Source of the DNA: Dermatemys mawii
Lineage: Eukaryota > Chordata > Testudines > Dermatemydidae
NCBI GenBank assembly: GCA_007922305.1
Contig: ML677358.1
Coordinates: 17,409,327 to 17,473,326, forward strand
DNA: 64,000 bases
Direction: 5' to 3'
In this document: in pieces, positions 35,206 through 48,110 of the stretch
Layout: every line of letters begins with the position of its first letter
Position numbering within the stretch: position 1 is the stretch's first letter
Notes under the pieces: model-generated
What the model saw: the letters and a program-made list of their open reading frames with translations, nothing else
What the model was told of the DNA's origin: nothing
Database searches by the model: none
Translations under genes and position numbers: made by a program

Positions 35206-36389
35206 AGCAGTTCCGAATGTAGTCCACATACTGTACACCTGGAAGTGAATGAGTGTGATCCCTCCTCTTGAAAATTCCTTAGAGGTCACTGAAGTTGGGC
35301 TGAGGGTCAGGAAAGGTAGCATAATAAAAGAGGCACAATGAGAATTTGTCCTCAACTTTCCCAGATCCAGCCACCTGCACTGGGACTTTTTACCCTGTAA
35401 ATGTTTTTCTTGTGGATGGGAATCCAGAGGAGATAATGGCATTTGCATTTGATGAGAACAAGACCAAGGGAATGCACAGAAAAGTGTATTCCAGGTTAGG
35501 ACAGAATGTGGCTGCTTAATGGATGCTTGGGATGCAAGAGCCATTAAGGGAACGTAGAGCTATCACCATGACGTCAGATGACAGAGGGTAGACGACTGTG
35601 CTAATGGACACAATGAAATACCTAAAGGTGGTATGAGACAAGTGAGCCATGCATTGGGTTATCAGGAATGCACAGGAGACCCAATATTGCAGTATAAAAT
35701 GCAAATGAAACAATATAATCATGGGAATTTATAATGTGCATTGGTGAGGACAAAGGCATGTTTCATACACTGGAGCAGTCTCTTCTCTTCACCTCGCCCT
35801 CACAAAAAAGGCAACAGTATTCCATAAGAAGCATAAACCTTTAATCGGCTCACCATTCCTGGTATAGATTCACTAGCACAGACTGCTTCTTGGTTTATGA
35901 ATTTTCAGGCTGTTTTATTCATTAGGAGATTTATATCCTATTTCCAGCATACAGACTTACTGAAAGAGCAGATCTTATGAGATCAATGCAATATTTCAAA
36001 TCTAGTTCCACATCAATATTGCCTAGAGTGAAGTAGAAGAGCCAGTTACAAATATTTTAATTAGATCTATCAAGCATTTAAAAACATTAATCAAAATTAA
36101 TTGCATTGTTAAACAATAGACTACCATTTATTTAAATATTTTTGGATTTTTCTATATTTTCAAATATACTGATTTCAATCAGGACAGAATACAAAGTGTA
36201 CAATACTCATTTTAGTTTTGATTACAAGTATTTGCACTATAAAAAAGAGCAATTAGGAGAATTGAAAAACACAGTATTAAGTACTGTAGTGCAAGCTCTA
36301 TCATGAAAGTTGAACTTACAAATGTAAACTTATGCACAAAAAACTGCATTAAAAATAAAATAATGTAAAATTTTAGCATCTGCAAGTCC

Positions 36390-37036
36390 ACTCAGTCCTA
36401 CTTCTTGTTCAGCCAATTGCTCAGACAAACAAGTTTGTTTACATTTGCAGGAGATAAAGCTGCCCACTGCTTGTTTACGTCACCAGAAAGTGAGAACTGT
36501 TGTAGCTGCCGTTGCAAGATATTTACGTGCCAGATGCACTAAAGATTCATACGTCCCTTCATGCTTCAACCACCATTCCAGAGGACATGTGTCCATGCTG
36601 ATGATGGGTTCTGCTTGATAACAATCCAAAGCAATGTAGACCCATGCATGCTCATTTTCTGACTCAGATGCTACCCACAGAAGGTATTTATTTATTTATT
36701 TATTTTGGTGGTGGTTCGGGTTCTGTAGTTTCCACATTGGAGTGCTGCTCTTTTAAGACTTCTGAAAGTATGCTCCATACCTCATCACTCTCAGATTTTG
36801 GAAGGCACTTCAGATCCTTAAGCCTCGAGTTGAGTGCTGTAGCTATCTATAGAAATCTCACACTGGCTCCTTTTTTGCGTTTTGTCAAAGCCGCAGTGAA
36901 AGTCTTCTTAAAATGACCATGTGCTGGGTCATTATCTGGGACTGCTATAACATGAAATATATGGCAGAATGCAGGTAAAACAGAGCAGCAGACATACAAT
37001 TCTCCTGCAAGGAGTTCAGTCACAAATTTAATTAAT
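36390..37036 (-). pseudogene. hAT transposase remnant, minus strand (left arm plus middle)
   Basis: Reads on the minus strand from mid-transposase to the C terminus, including a CPLEWW-type motif (36570-36595 region). Compared with the right arm it lacks about 17 bases near 36530 and has further small deletions near 36500, so the domain is frameshifted. An ATTT tetranucleotide run at 36685-36706 adds stop codons. No function is expected. Confidence 0.75.
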
Positions 37037-37065
37037 ACTTTATTTTTTTAACAGGAGTCATCAGC

Positions 37066-37281
37066 ATGAAAGCATGTCCTCTGGAATGGTGGCTGAAGCA
37101 TGAAGGGACATACGAATGTTTAGCGCATCTGGCACATAAATACTTTGCAATGCAGGCTACAGAAGTGCCATGCAAATGCCTGTTCTCACTTTCTGTTGAC
37201 ATTGTATATAAGATGGCACCATTATCTCCTGCAAATGCAAGCAAGCTTGTTTGTTTTAATAACTGGCTGAACAAGAAGTAG
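37066..37281 (+). pseudogene. hAT transposase C-terminal dimerisation domain remnant (right arm)
   Basis: A 71-codon frame that reads clearly as the end of a hAT transposase. It has CPLEWWLKH at the start (the W-W pair typical of the domain), a tyrosine/leucine-rich helix, a LFS motif where most family members have (E/K)RLFS, L-S-P-A-N and a final N-W. In hATs this region mediates transposase dimerisation and is part of the Dimer_Tnp_hAT family. It is an isolated domain: no catalytic D-D-E region or start precedes it. It is open only because it is short, and it lies in the right inverted arm of the element. Confidence 0.85.
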
Positions 37282-37582
37282 GACTAAGTGGATTTGTAGG
37301 CTCTGCGTTTTTACATTGTTTTGTTTTTGAGTGTAGTTATGTAATCTGTTTGTAAGTTGCACATTCACAACAAAGATTGCACTGATGTACTTGTATGAGG
37401 TTAACTGAAATACTTTATCATTTTACAATGCAAATATTTGTAATAAAAATATATACTTTGTATTCTGTGATTTTAACAACAAGATATGAAAATAAACAAT
37501 ACCAACTGAAATTTAACAGTATGATTAAAACTCATTAATTTGAGTTAATCACCTGAGTTAACTGTGATTAATTGACAGCCCT

Positions 37583-38274
37583 AATTTTAATCACTCTGAT
37601 GGATCTCCTTTTGAAAATGTAATACCACCCAATGTGATCCCAAACTTTCCTTGTGGTGAGGAAAAGACCACCACCACAGTAATAACTGTCTCTTTATGCA
37701 CAAAGTCTCTGAAGAATGGGTGGATTCACACTATACTTTACTACCACAGAGGCTATGATTCATGAGAATTAACAGCTAATTATACAACACTTGGATGTTA
37801 CAGTTTGTAAGAGAAATTAACAGATGTACCAAGTAAGTTTCATAAATATTTGTCTAATAACCATTGGAGGAATGTTGCTACTTACTGAATATATTATGTA
37901 TAATTAGACAGAAATAAAATATGTATATATCTCGGGATGTGAAAGCGCTTCTAAACCTAAATAGATATGAACTAGATAATGAGATCACTAAATCCATCAC
38001 CAAAATGCAGACACCTTTGAGGAGAAAAACAGCAGCTGTTTAACAGCACTGAGCGACATTGCACAACCATTAATTCTGTTGTAACCGCATAGAAAATTAA
38101 AGTAGCTCCTGAAGGTAGAATGTAGTGAGGAGAACTGAAATTAATATCTTTCCTTTCCTCATATGAAAAGTGCCAGAGGATCCTTAATAACCACAGGGGG
38201 TCAGAACCCGTCTTTTACAGGTGACCCTGAAAGATATTACTATCAACATAACACTACTGAAAAGAGAACTGAGA
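37583..38274. other. No gene recognised
   Basis: AT-rich DNA between the hAT relic and a CR1 tail. Nothing else identified. Confidence 0.4.
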
Positions 38275-38365
38275 AAATTACTGTATGAGGTTCTGTGGTC
38301 TGTGTTATGCAGGAGGTCAGATTAGATGGATCTTAATTGTCCCTTCTGGCCTGAAAAGTCTATGG
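38275..38365 (+). mobile_element. CR1 3' tail
   Basis: 'ctgtgttatgcaggaggtca', 'gattagatggatcttaattg' and 'cccttctggcctgaaaagtc' are the terminal part of older CR1 copies. Only the 3' end is present. Confidence 0.8.
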
Positions 38366-41300
38366 AGTTACAAGAATCCATTGTACTGTTGAGTTTCAAG
38401 AATGAAGAGCAAATACAGGGCCAAAGAGCATTTAAGGACGCTATTGCATATTTGGGAAAGATGAAAAATTAGTAATACGTTTAAAGAGCTGCCTCTAATT
38501 TCAGAGATAACAGGAGAAAAATTATTGTGAGTAGTGTGTCCTCTAAAAGTCACTTGTATTCCACCACTCCAACCACCTTTGTATTTTATAAGTTGCTCCA
38601 TTTATTAACAGGTAACCAGAATCCAAGAAACACAACATAACACTCCTATATCCCATGGTTTAAATCTACATGTAGTCCCTGAGCACCCAAAAGGCAGCAT
38701 TAATTGCAATGGGAGTTAGGCACCTAAGTACATTTGAGGATCTGGACCTTTCAGCTGTTCCCTTCCAGGATAACTGACTGCAGGGAGCTTTGAAGTAGGA
38801 GTTTCCATATTGGGGAAAAGCAGCAAATCAGTTGATGCAATCAGCAACAGTGGTCCCAGTCCATTTGGTTGATGGAGAAGGCAGTCCCATCCCTGTGCTT
38901 TTTGTCAGGCAGCGAGATCAGCTTTTGCTTAAACCTGGATCAAAGGTGAATGTCGCTTTCTTCAGGCTAAATTAACTTGGTGGCCAGGGCGGACCTACCA
39001 CCCTTCTCTCTGTTCCGTTGTAAGCCAGACGATAAAGGAGAGTTGATGTTCAAATGTAGATTCCAATGAACAATTTCTCATCTATTAAGAGCAGAAGAAA
39101 GCTGATCTTCTCTGGGATACCTAAAGAAGAACTAAAATGCATTACAAAAAATGGATTAAAAAATCCAACAGAATTCAACCATAGCTTGACTATGACTCAT
39201 TTTAAATTAGAGGGTTGAAAGTTAGTCTCTCCTAACCTATCAAGTTCTGGCCTTGAAGAGCAGTGCCAATAACGAGGTAGTAGAATCTACACTGCCAAGG
39301 CTAACTTTTAAGGGTGACCACTGTACTTACAGTTTTTAAAGTCCGCTCATGTATTCTGCTAGTGATTGAGGGGAGAAATGTCAGATTGCTGGTTTTTATT
39401 TTACATTTCATAAAAAGCATTTTACTTCACCTTTATCAGTTTTAACAGGCCCTTCAGAGTGTGGCCAGGTGATGGAAGTAAAAATTAAACAGCGATCAGC
39501 AATAGCTGCAGAATCACTTAGCCAGATGGGTTAGCGGGTTCAGCGAGAGAATAAAGTTAACCAAATAAACCAGTAGCAGGTGCAGCCTCCAAAATTTGCC
39601 AAATGAAGCTACCTATTGGGATGACAATCCCATCCGAAAATAACCAAACGGAAACAGTGGATTGAGTCTTGAATCCTGATCCTTGCTTTTTCATTTATCT
39701 TATTTTCTCTTTAAGTGCTCAGGAAGACTATTTATGTAATGGCTTGGCTCTACTAGAAGTGTTGAAGGCAAACATTAGTGAGAGGAGGTGGTGGAATAGA
39801 GAGCAGACTGCCTCAGATTGATCACTCTGTAAAGCTGTATGTAAAAAGTACTGTTCATATCAGTAAAGGCTGGGTTTTTCAAAGGAATCAAAGGGAGTTA
39901 GTTGCTTAAGTCTAATTGAAAGTCAATGGGAGTTGGGTGCTTTGCTTTCAGTTATACCTTTGAAAAATCTCCCTATTAATATTTTCCTCATTTCTCCCCA
40001 CTAAAAACCCCAAATGGCAATTAGCATCTCCCAGGTGGCCTGGAATCAGCAAAACGTGCAAGTCTGAAGGCCCTTATAAGGAAGAGAAGAGTTTATGGTT
40101 TTAAAGGCTTGTGTTTTGTAGTTTCAACTACTTCCCTCTCAGAAGAAGGAAAATGACTAGGACATCACCTTGACAGGGAGCAAGCCACTCTGTCTAAGGT
40201 TCTGCAATGCCCCTTCCCCAGACAGGCTGAAGCCTCTGCATTTAAAAGTGAACACAGTCTGGAGACTAACCCTTTCCATTACAAAGCTTCATCCACCAAG
40301 CACTCTTCTTTAAACCAATCATTAGAGATTGAGCTGCGAAAGAAGGAAACAGAATAAGTAGGTTAACTCCTCTCTGGGCATCATATACAGCTCAGGCCAT
40401 GGGAGGGTGCAGCAAATACCTTATTTCATGGCTTCATTGGGATTTCACTCCTCTGCTTGGCTTTCACAGAGGGTGTGTTTTCCCTTAACCCCCCACAGAC
40501 AATCTCCCATGTGTTTCACTCACTCCTGACAGGGTCAGCTTTAACCTGCCAACGCAGTTTTTAATATAAAATACCACACTTTACTGTTCCGACTTTCCAA
40601 CTGGTTAACAGCCCTTATCAGAAAATAAAACTTGTGGTGGCACGTGAGTAAAGCGATTGAGAAAGCCATAAGAAAAAAAAACCTGAAAAGGAGGAAGCTG
40701 CCAGTAGGATCAGACTAGTTTTAAACTCTGTTTCCCAACCCAGCTACCCCAGTAAATATGGAAAGCTAACAGGTTTATTATCTTCCCTTTGTTGTATGTT
40801 ATTATTATGGCATTTGTTTTCACACGTACCAGTTCCTTCTTTGCTCATACCCACAATAAAACAGCACATGTGGGTGTCTTTTTAAAGAGGACTAGATACA
40901 GCTGCCCTCCGATTGGAGACTTGTAAGGTGGCTGAATATTGCTCTGCCAATTCCAAGTGTGTGGCCATGGAATTGGTCTACGAATGATAGCAGGATGGAC
41001 CTTTTCTGGGCTGTGAAGCACAAGAGGGCAGGGCTTTCATCAATGAGAGGGAGTGGATACAGCCACTGTTCCCAGGGATAAGGGATGATGTTGACTTAGG
41101 CAGCCGTGGCCAGCTACAGAAATATTAAGCGTTATACTAGTATTCATGCGATAGTTTGTTTTTCAAAATTCATGTGTAAGGTTCAGCGACTTTGCTCCAT
41201 TGGTAATGATTGAAGTTAACCTACCTCCAAAGGCTATGGGGACTGTAGTCTCAGTTGGTGTAAATCAGCCTCCTTACACTGACTACAAGGGGGTGATACT

Positions 41301-44300
41301 ATTTTACACCAGCTAGAGAGGCTCCCCGTTGATTTAGGGACAACACAACACCTCTCCCCTCCCTCCAGCCCTGTTAACACGGTGCAGCTAGCCCTCTAAC
41401 TGTGACAATAGGGCCTACTCCGGCTTTAAAGTGGGTGGAAATGTCTCTAAGTCCCAGAGAAGGGGGCCTACCCCATCCCAGTCAGTGCAGAGTTAGTTCA
41501 AGGGTTCTCCACTGGCCGTGCTCCCAGTCCCAAGCTTATGGACAAGCTGAGAACTCAGCCACGTGTGCCCAGTGTGTCCTCCATTACCACTTTTCTCTGC
41601 ATCCCAGGGCCCATGGAAGCAGGGCATAAATTACAGCAACTTCAGCGCTGTACTATCTGGGGTCTAGGCTCATACCCAGAATACAGAGAGCTCCAAAGTG
41701 GCTTTACCTGGTCAATGCCTCACGTGCAAAGATGGGATAGTGGAGAACCAGGCCACTGACTCTCGCTAAGAAACCAACACAGACATTCTCTTATGAAAAT
41801 TAGCCATTACCTTCCTTTTCAGCGTGTCTGTTGGCCGCCATAAAACTGAGCCACCTAGATTTCTTGCCAGCACCATTTTTGGTAGGTTTATCCCAACATG
41901 CATTTCCCCAAGTCCCATGGAGACTTTCAGGATGACAAGGAAGAACCAACCCTACTGGCTGAACATCACTAGGCTTGTCTGGGAGTTCCCCCCAACCTGG
42001 AGAGTTCTTCACAGTAGCTGTAGGTATTGGGTCTGCATTTAGTATTCATTGCAATCCTCCTGAATTTCTCCACTGTTCATGTGGCTCTCACATCCTTTTC
42101 TATCAGTATCCTATCGCTGTAATGTATTATTAGTTAAGAATTAATAGACACTTGGAAGTATGTTACTTTTTCCTCTTATCTTGTGGCGCTCAAAGGCATT
42201 TCCTGCAACAGATCAGGCATTAAAATCTGTCATGTAAACACATTATGTCATGTAATGCATTATGATCATACACTACCAGGAAAATGAACAGCTCGTAACA
42301 GCTCGTGTTTGATGTGTACTGTCAACAAAACCCAGGAAGAATTTATAAGGTGTTGTAGTTTAATGAGTACCTGTTTAATAGGGTTCTGAGTGTAATTCAA
42401 AATGTGGTTCTTACAAGAAGTATGAGATACAATGAATCTCAGTGTGAATTATAAAACTTAATCTAAATCTCCATGCTATCTCATGCTGCTGATAATAAGG
42501 TACAGGGAGTTGTTTACAGGCAATAAATCATGACTGATTTTTGTCTTGGAATGTTCCTCTCTTCATCAAGGTTTGTGAAACTATAGACATTGCACTGAAA
42601 AGTGCCACACAGTATCATTATTGCATGAAAATTCAACTATACTGGGGAAAATAATGAAAAACTGGAGTGGGGAAGTTAATTGGTGAGTGCTGCCCTTATG
42701 GAATAATATTCAGCCAGTCAAGCTTGGCAAAGTGCAGAGGAAAGGGGTTAATTAAGGGCTTGGAGAAGCTGTGGTGAGTGGTTTTGTGGGGGTGGAATCA
42801 CCCTGCATTGTATTTACATTTGCCTTCTACAGGATTTGTCATAAAGCATAAAATCCTGTAGATTTTTCATATAAAGAAGCTTCCTCAGCGGTGTCCAAAA
42901 ACCTGTTATCTGGGCAGCTAACTCCTATTGAAGTTAATGGGAATTAGGAACCTAAATACCTTTGAGAGCTGTTATGAAAGACTAATATGGTCATTATTAG
43001 CACCTTTGTGTCTCTCAGAAGTAGTACTTTCTTCCGTTAATATGATATAGAGACATCCACACGACACATCCAAAGATGAGCCAGGGATTTTTGCCCTACA
43101 TGAGTCTGGAGTCACTGTCACAACCACCACCTTTGCAAGGTCTTACTTGCTAGTCCTTATCCAGTTGCAACCCTTGCTTGGTAGAAGCAAAAGCAAGATC
43201 AGATTTTCTGTTTGCCTTCTCCAGCTAATAGGTCACATGCTTTTACTGACTTAATAAATTCACAGATTTGATACCACTCAGCTATATGAAGGCATGTCCT
43301 GCGCAGACTCTGAAAGTGGCTACTCCTCCCCAGGTTCTACATTCATCACTATGTCCCTCCTTGGTCATGAGGGAGATACCAACTGCTCAAACCCTATAAA
43401 CTAGTGCCATTGATATTATGGGCACTGGAGAGTCATTCTTCTCTCAGTCACTATAGAGCTAATGGCCCAGCATGGTCTAAAATGGGCAGTGGGAAGTGAT
43501 TCGTTGGCAGTGCTCTGTCAAATTCCTGACTACATTAAGCTCCCGTATTTTTTGTGACAGAACTAATGTCCTGGTCTTTTCTAGCATGCGATGTCTTGTG
43601 CAGGACTCAGGGCTCATGAATGGGAAGTGTTCTCTTCCACCTATGGGCAGCTGGGACTACACGTTATCTGGGAAAACAGTGGGGGAAAAAACATTGTAAT
43701 TTGCCAAGGTATATTCCCTTGGCATCTAGAAACAATGAGACTGGGACAATACATGTGATCACTCACAATTACTAAAGGAGGAAAACACCTAAATATAAGA
43801 GCAAGAGCCTTTGATAAATATGTGCTGTTAAGAGCTGCTTTAAAGATTTGCACACAAGGAACAATTTGTAGTGTACACAACAAGATGTTTCATTGTTCCT
43901 GGATTTTGTAGGACCAATGCTGCATGTGTTTGAACACTATTTAGAGATACACAGATGTCCCTGTACATCACTCCTGTAACATGGCCCAAACTTCACCACT
44001 CAGTCAGCACCAATTTGCACCACTCTCCTCAATGAGCACATTTCTGGCCTTCACATTGTCCACTGCCAAAGAGATTGAGAAGCGGAACAGTACCCCCATT
44101 CAATAAACAATAGATCTCAAACACTGGAGAGCAGGCTCCTCGGAATCATCTCCCACTTTGGGCTTTAAATTAGCTACTGGCTGACCTGGAGAAAGGAGAA
44201 ATAGTGGTCAGGGCTGGATTCCTGGATTCTCCTGCCAGTTTTGCCATTTATTTATTCAGTGATAAACAGGCTGCCCAAAGCTATCGCCACCCCCTAGCTT

Positions 44301-44603
44301 CTCTATCTGTAAACTACTGAAAGTACTTTACAATAATTCATTAGTCTCTCAACACTCTTGAGAGACTTTACTGGATGATTGTAAAGCACTTAGAGATACT
44401 CCAATGAAAAATGCTGAAGAATTCCCAAGTATTCTTAGTAGTATCTTAGAATAAAATGTGAATGACCTGAATAGGAACATTTACACTTGGCCCCCATTGG
44501 CACTTTACTCTTTTACCAAAGATAGAGCACTGTGCTTTTTTAACTGTTTTTCTGATGTACAGTGCAGTCTTGCACATTTTTAAAAAAGACTTTTTTTTTA
44601 ATT
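38366..44603. other. Long gene-free stretch with short palindromic repeats
   Basis: Palindromic dispersed repeats lie near 38680-38757 ('gggagttaggcacctaag'), 39880-39975 (arms 'gggtttttcaaagg' and 'cctttgaaaaatctcc'), 41240-41335 ('gtgtaaatc'/'attttacaccag') and 42890-42975. Otherwise it is unrecognised, with no open frame over 80 codons. Confidence 0.5.
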
Positions 44604-44718
44604 GAGTTGCCAGTGTTGGATGTGTTCCTGGAGGTTTCATCAAATGACATTAATCTTTAATTAAATAATTATTTTTAATTCCTGGAGACTCCAGGACAAT
44701 CCTAGAGGGTTGGCAACC
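44604..44718. mobile_element. Small palindromic MITE
   Basis: Starts GAGTTGCC and ends GGTTGGCAACC; the interior mirrors itself ('ttcctggaggtttcat' near the left, 'cctggagactccaggac' near the right). I recall this as a common turtle repeat. Confidence 0.6.
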
Positions 44719-46465
44719 CTATTTTTAAAGCTAGGATGCCATAACAGATGGAGGACATCTAGTCCAGCAGCACAAAACAGGGAGTCTTACCACCAAAGAG
44801 AACTGCAGAATTACCAACAATTTCAGTACACGTGGATCAGATCTGAAGAGGTAGCTGGAGCATGTTGTGTTTCTGACAATGGTTTTAGAGGCTTTATCAA
44901 TGAGAACAAGAACACCAGCAATCGGGGGTGCTGGAACAATTTGTATAGTGAGGGTGCTGAAAGCCATTGAACCTGTAAACCCAGTGTATGAAGGATATCA
45001 CTTCAAGCCAGGAGGTGCGGCAGCTCCCTCAGTTCCAGTAATATTTTATTTACATCTATTTTCAAATCAGTTGCTAAATGAAAGACCTCATACTACTAGT
45101 CCTGATTCATATGCAACCCCCGTTGACTTCTGTGTTCGTAGGATGGGGTCCTAAAACCTTCTTCCAAGCCCCTTGGGTTAGAATTCAGCCCAGCTTGATG
45201 CAATCCTAAGATCTATAACAAAGTTGTTCACAATTAACTGCTCCCCACATTACGAATTAATTGTGCTGATGAATTCTCAGAACATGGATTGCCATGAATC
45301 TCTTTGGCATTCAGGAGGTTTGGGATTTGTGCATTTCCCTAATTACCTCCTCAGCTTTTCCATTAGCTAGATAATGGACCAAGGACATAAACACAGAGTG
45401 GATGCTGCTTGAATTCCACTCCCAGCTCAGCTGAGAGAGAGATTCCCCCATTTCCTGGAAGTGGATTTAACAGGGTGAGAGGGCACTAGCTTAGCTTTCC
45501 TCGCTGGACCGATAAGCTCAATGTCAAAAGGGCAAATGGTTGAGAACCTGCTAGTGAATGTTTTGTACATTTAAGAAGCGGATGCAATGGCCAAGTCCTC
45601 GACTGGTGTAAACTGGTACAGTAGCGGAGCTCTGTCGCTTTACATTACTTGACAATCTGGCCCAGCAGTCTTGACCCTTCAGATTTTAACTGTTTTAGAA
45701 TTAGGTAAAAAAAAAAACACATATCAAGACTAAGGCTATTCGCAACTGCTCCTTTAGCACTCAAGAGCTAAGCAAGTTGGGTTGCCAGGTCTGCCAGGCA
45801 GTAATGTCAGGCACATGGGATTTTGTTTCACTAAGTGAAAACTTGCCTTGACGCAAGGCTGGGTTAGTCTGAACTCCATGAATAATTCAATGGCAAATTT
45901 TTTTTTAAAAAAAGATTATTTCATGTACACAAAATCCTTTTTATGTATTTAGGAATGAATCTGAACAGATTTAAAATTAAATAGCTTACTTTGCTACCAG
46001 GCGAGTGATCCAAAAGTCCAATAAATAATTCATCCTGGCAACAGACATTGTTACTCAGCCAGGTCTCTGATGCAGATCATGTCGGGGAGAGGGAGCGGGG
46101 CTTGTTTTGTCTAAGACAGACAACTTAATTCAGTGCAAAGTGAATAATCCAAAATCCCATAAATGATTCATCACTGGATTAAAAGCTATAGATTTCTCCA
46201 TAGACATACTCTGCCTTGCATTAAATATGCATATGTGATGGGTATTATCTACTGTACAGCTGGGCTAAGATTGATACCAACTCCAGAGTTCTTGAGAGTA
46301 ATTTTGAAGCCATTAATCCTGATGTGATGTACATCAAGGTATGAAAAAGGGTTACCTTCAGGGAGCCGTGCTCCAGTGTTAGCAGCAAATATGGGGGCAG
46401 GGTGCATAAAGAGAAACACTAAGCTAATTTCAAAGCATCCCATGAAAGTTACTCAGTGAAAGAGA
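44719..46465. other. No gene recognised
   Basis: Overlapping 78-95 codon frames on both strands near 44710-45154 have no domain. A diverged 'ggtgtaaactgg' palindromic repeat lies near 45585-45662. Confidence 0.4.
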
Positions 46466-46575
46466 GAGACCTAGATTCTCCTTTCCTTCTAATTCTACAC
46501 TGGTGCAACTCTGTTGATTTCAATGGAATTACTTCTGGTTTGCACCAGTGTGTGCAAGAAGAGAATCAGGCCCCT
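46466..46575. repeat. Palindromic dispersed repeat ('agattctc...gagaatcaggccc')
   Basis: The left half runs from 'cctagattctcc' to 'acactggtgcaa' and the right half from 'ttgcaccagtgtgtgc' to 'gagaatcaggccc', in inverted order. Related copies are at 54.45, 55.10, 56.85 and 57.2 kb. Confidence 0.8.
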
Positions 46576-47089
46576 GAGTTTTAATGTCATAGAACTGATT
46601 ATACATGATTTTTAACTGGTTCTGCTGTATAGTGCCCTCAATGTGCTTCAAGTGGCTGGAAGATACAATTATATATCTGCCACAAGGGCCTGGATCCAGA
46701 GTGGTACAGAGGATGCTCAGAATCCAACATCCAGCAGCCTGCTTATTAAGCAGCATATCTTGCCATGAGTCCATTAAACCTGTGCTCCATGATCTCATCG
46801 GGCTGCCTCTTGCTTTCTAGGCTGAGCTTTAAGGTGTGATGGGTTGTTTTTTTTCTTTTTTGGGGGGGGAGGGGAAGGAGGAAGGGGAAACTAAACAAAA
46901 TGAAAGACATTTTGGGTGGAACACAATTGTTTCTAGGTTCATCTACCAAACTGGGTGGGTGGGGGGAAGGTCTCTCCTCTCCATAACTCACTCTTCCCCT
47001 GGATATGAAGTGGCCCAAATATAAAGAGTATGTGGCTAAGGCCACTCCTCTCTGGCTTTTACAGAGTGGGGGGATCCTGAGGCTGGCTA
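46576..47089. other. No gene recognised
   Basis: Contains T- and G-rich homopolymer stretches near 46846-46885. No supported feature. Confidence 0.4.
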
Positions 47090-48110
47090 TTGGATGGTTA
47101 AAGGTTCATTTTTCCCCCAGACACTACCGGATTATTCCTAGCTGGGGAATGATTGGAGGGAGTATAAAATGGACTCACTGCTGGTGCACCCCCAGTGATT
47201 CGGTCTGGCATAGCAGCTCTTTCCTCATTGCCCCTGGCCATGAGCCACTCTGGCCTCTTCCCCAACACTCCGCCCAGATCATTTTAACATCTCTCCCGTC
47301 TGGGGTATGTGTGTCCCATACCAACAGGGTCCTACACAACACTGATCATGGATTGGATGTTTCACCCCAGCAGGGCTCTCTTCCATCCCACTCTGTCAGG
47401 GCAGTGGTCCCAGGGCTTTTCCTTCAGGCTTTTAACCAGCCTTGAAAGCAAAACAAAAGCCATTTCTGTCCCTTCCTCACATTTAAGATTCGAGTCCCTC
47501 GTGGGTCCTCTCCTAGCAGTTTTTCCTGCAGAACACGGATTCTCAAGAGTTACCTCCCTGCAGTCTTTCCTCTACTCTGGATCCTCCACTGCTGTCTACC
47601 ATGAAGGCCTTTTCTATGGATTCTACTTCACCCCTCCTATACACCCTGGTGCAGGTTCTGATGGAGAGGAAACTCCCTCTCGAAGCTCCTCTTCGGATGA
47701 GCACCCTACTGGGTTTCTTCTCTGGAGGTCCAGCCCGTTGTCAGGGCTCATCATTAGAGCGTGCTCCAGTGGGTAACTTCTCTGTATCTCTCTGGGCTCT
47801 GCCATACTTGGAAGACTGCAGCGTTCTTCCCTCTTTCCCTGCAGCACCTTCTATTCCTGGCTCCCTTCCTTTATAGGAGAAACCCAGGTCCTCCCCCAGC
47901 TGGGATTCATCTTTGACTTGGGCAAGATCCACCCTCCAGGTGTGTTAACTGGCCTGTCGGGCCCACATTAATGTTTTTGCCTCCTGTGTGGGGAGTAGAC
48001 CCCTTGTTACAGTGAGATGCTGACTCGTTAATCATACTCTTTTTAATTGGTCCAGGGCAGACAGAACCATGGATGGTGCTGCTCTTCAAGGAGGTTAGAC
48101 ATCAGGAGAA
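47090..48110 (-). mobile_element. Possible LTR-like repeat, minus strand
   Basis: Pyrimidine-rich on plus. On the minus strand it has 'ctcctataaaggaaggga' (TATA-like, about 47865-47880), and it produces several overlapping frames up to 155 codons (47309-47776) with no domain. The composition and TATA setting recall reptile LTRs, but no ends were found. Confidence 0.3.

Larger units (their letters stand above)
36080..37582 (-). mobile_element. Relic hAT DNA transposon with long inverted ends
   Basis: The right tip GACAGCCC is the reverse complement of GGGCTGTC, a hAT-type end I recall from turtle elements. About 500 bp at the right (37052-37582, plus orientation) and the left (36080-36611, minus orientation) are diverged inverted copies. 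Both include the coding sequence of the hAT transposase C-terminal dimerisation domain. Between them, 36612-37036 is minus-strand transposase sequence contiguous with the left arm. Inactivating changes include an (ATTT)n expansion at 36685-36706 that puts stops in the minus-strand frame, and small deletions in the left arm. The left tip is eroded. No BED zinc-finger part is present, so the element is non-autonomous as well as broken. Confidence 0.85.

Noticed and set aside
35110..35544. 144-codon minus-strand frame
   Set aside because: Its end overlaps a SINE fragment at 35080-35205; no domain and no splice signals recognised.
47309..47876. 155- and 91-codon plus-strand frames
   Set aside because: Overlap each other and minus frames in a CT-rich, LTR-like block; no domain and no splice context.
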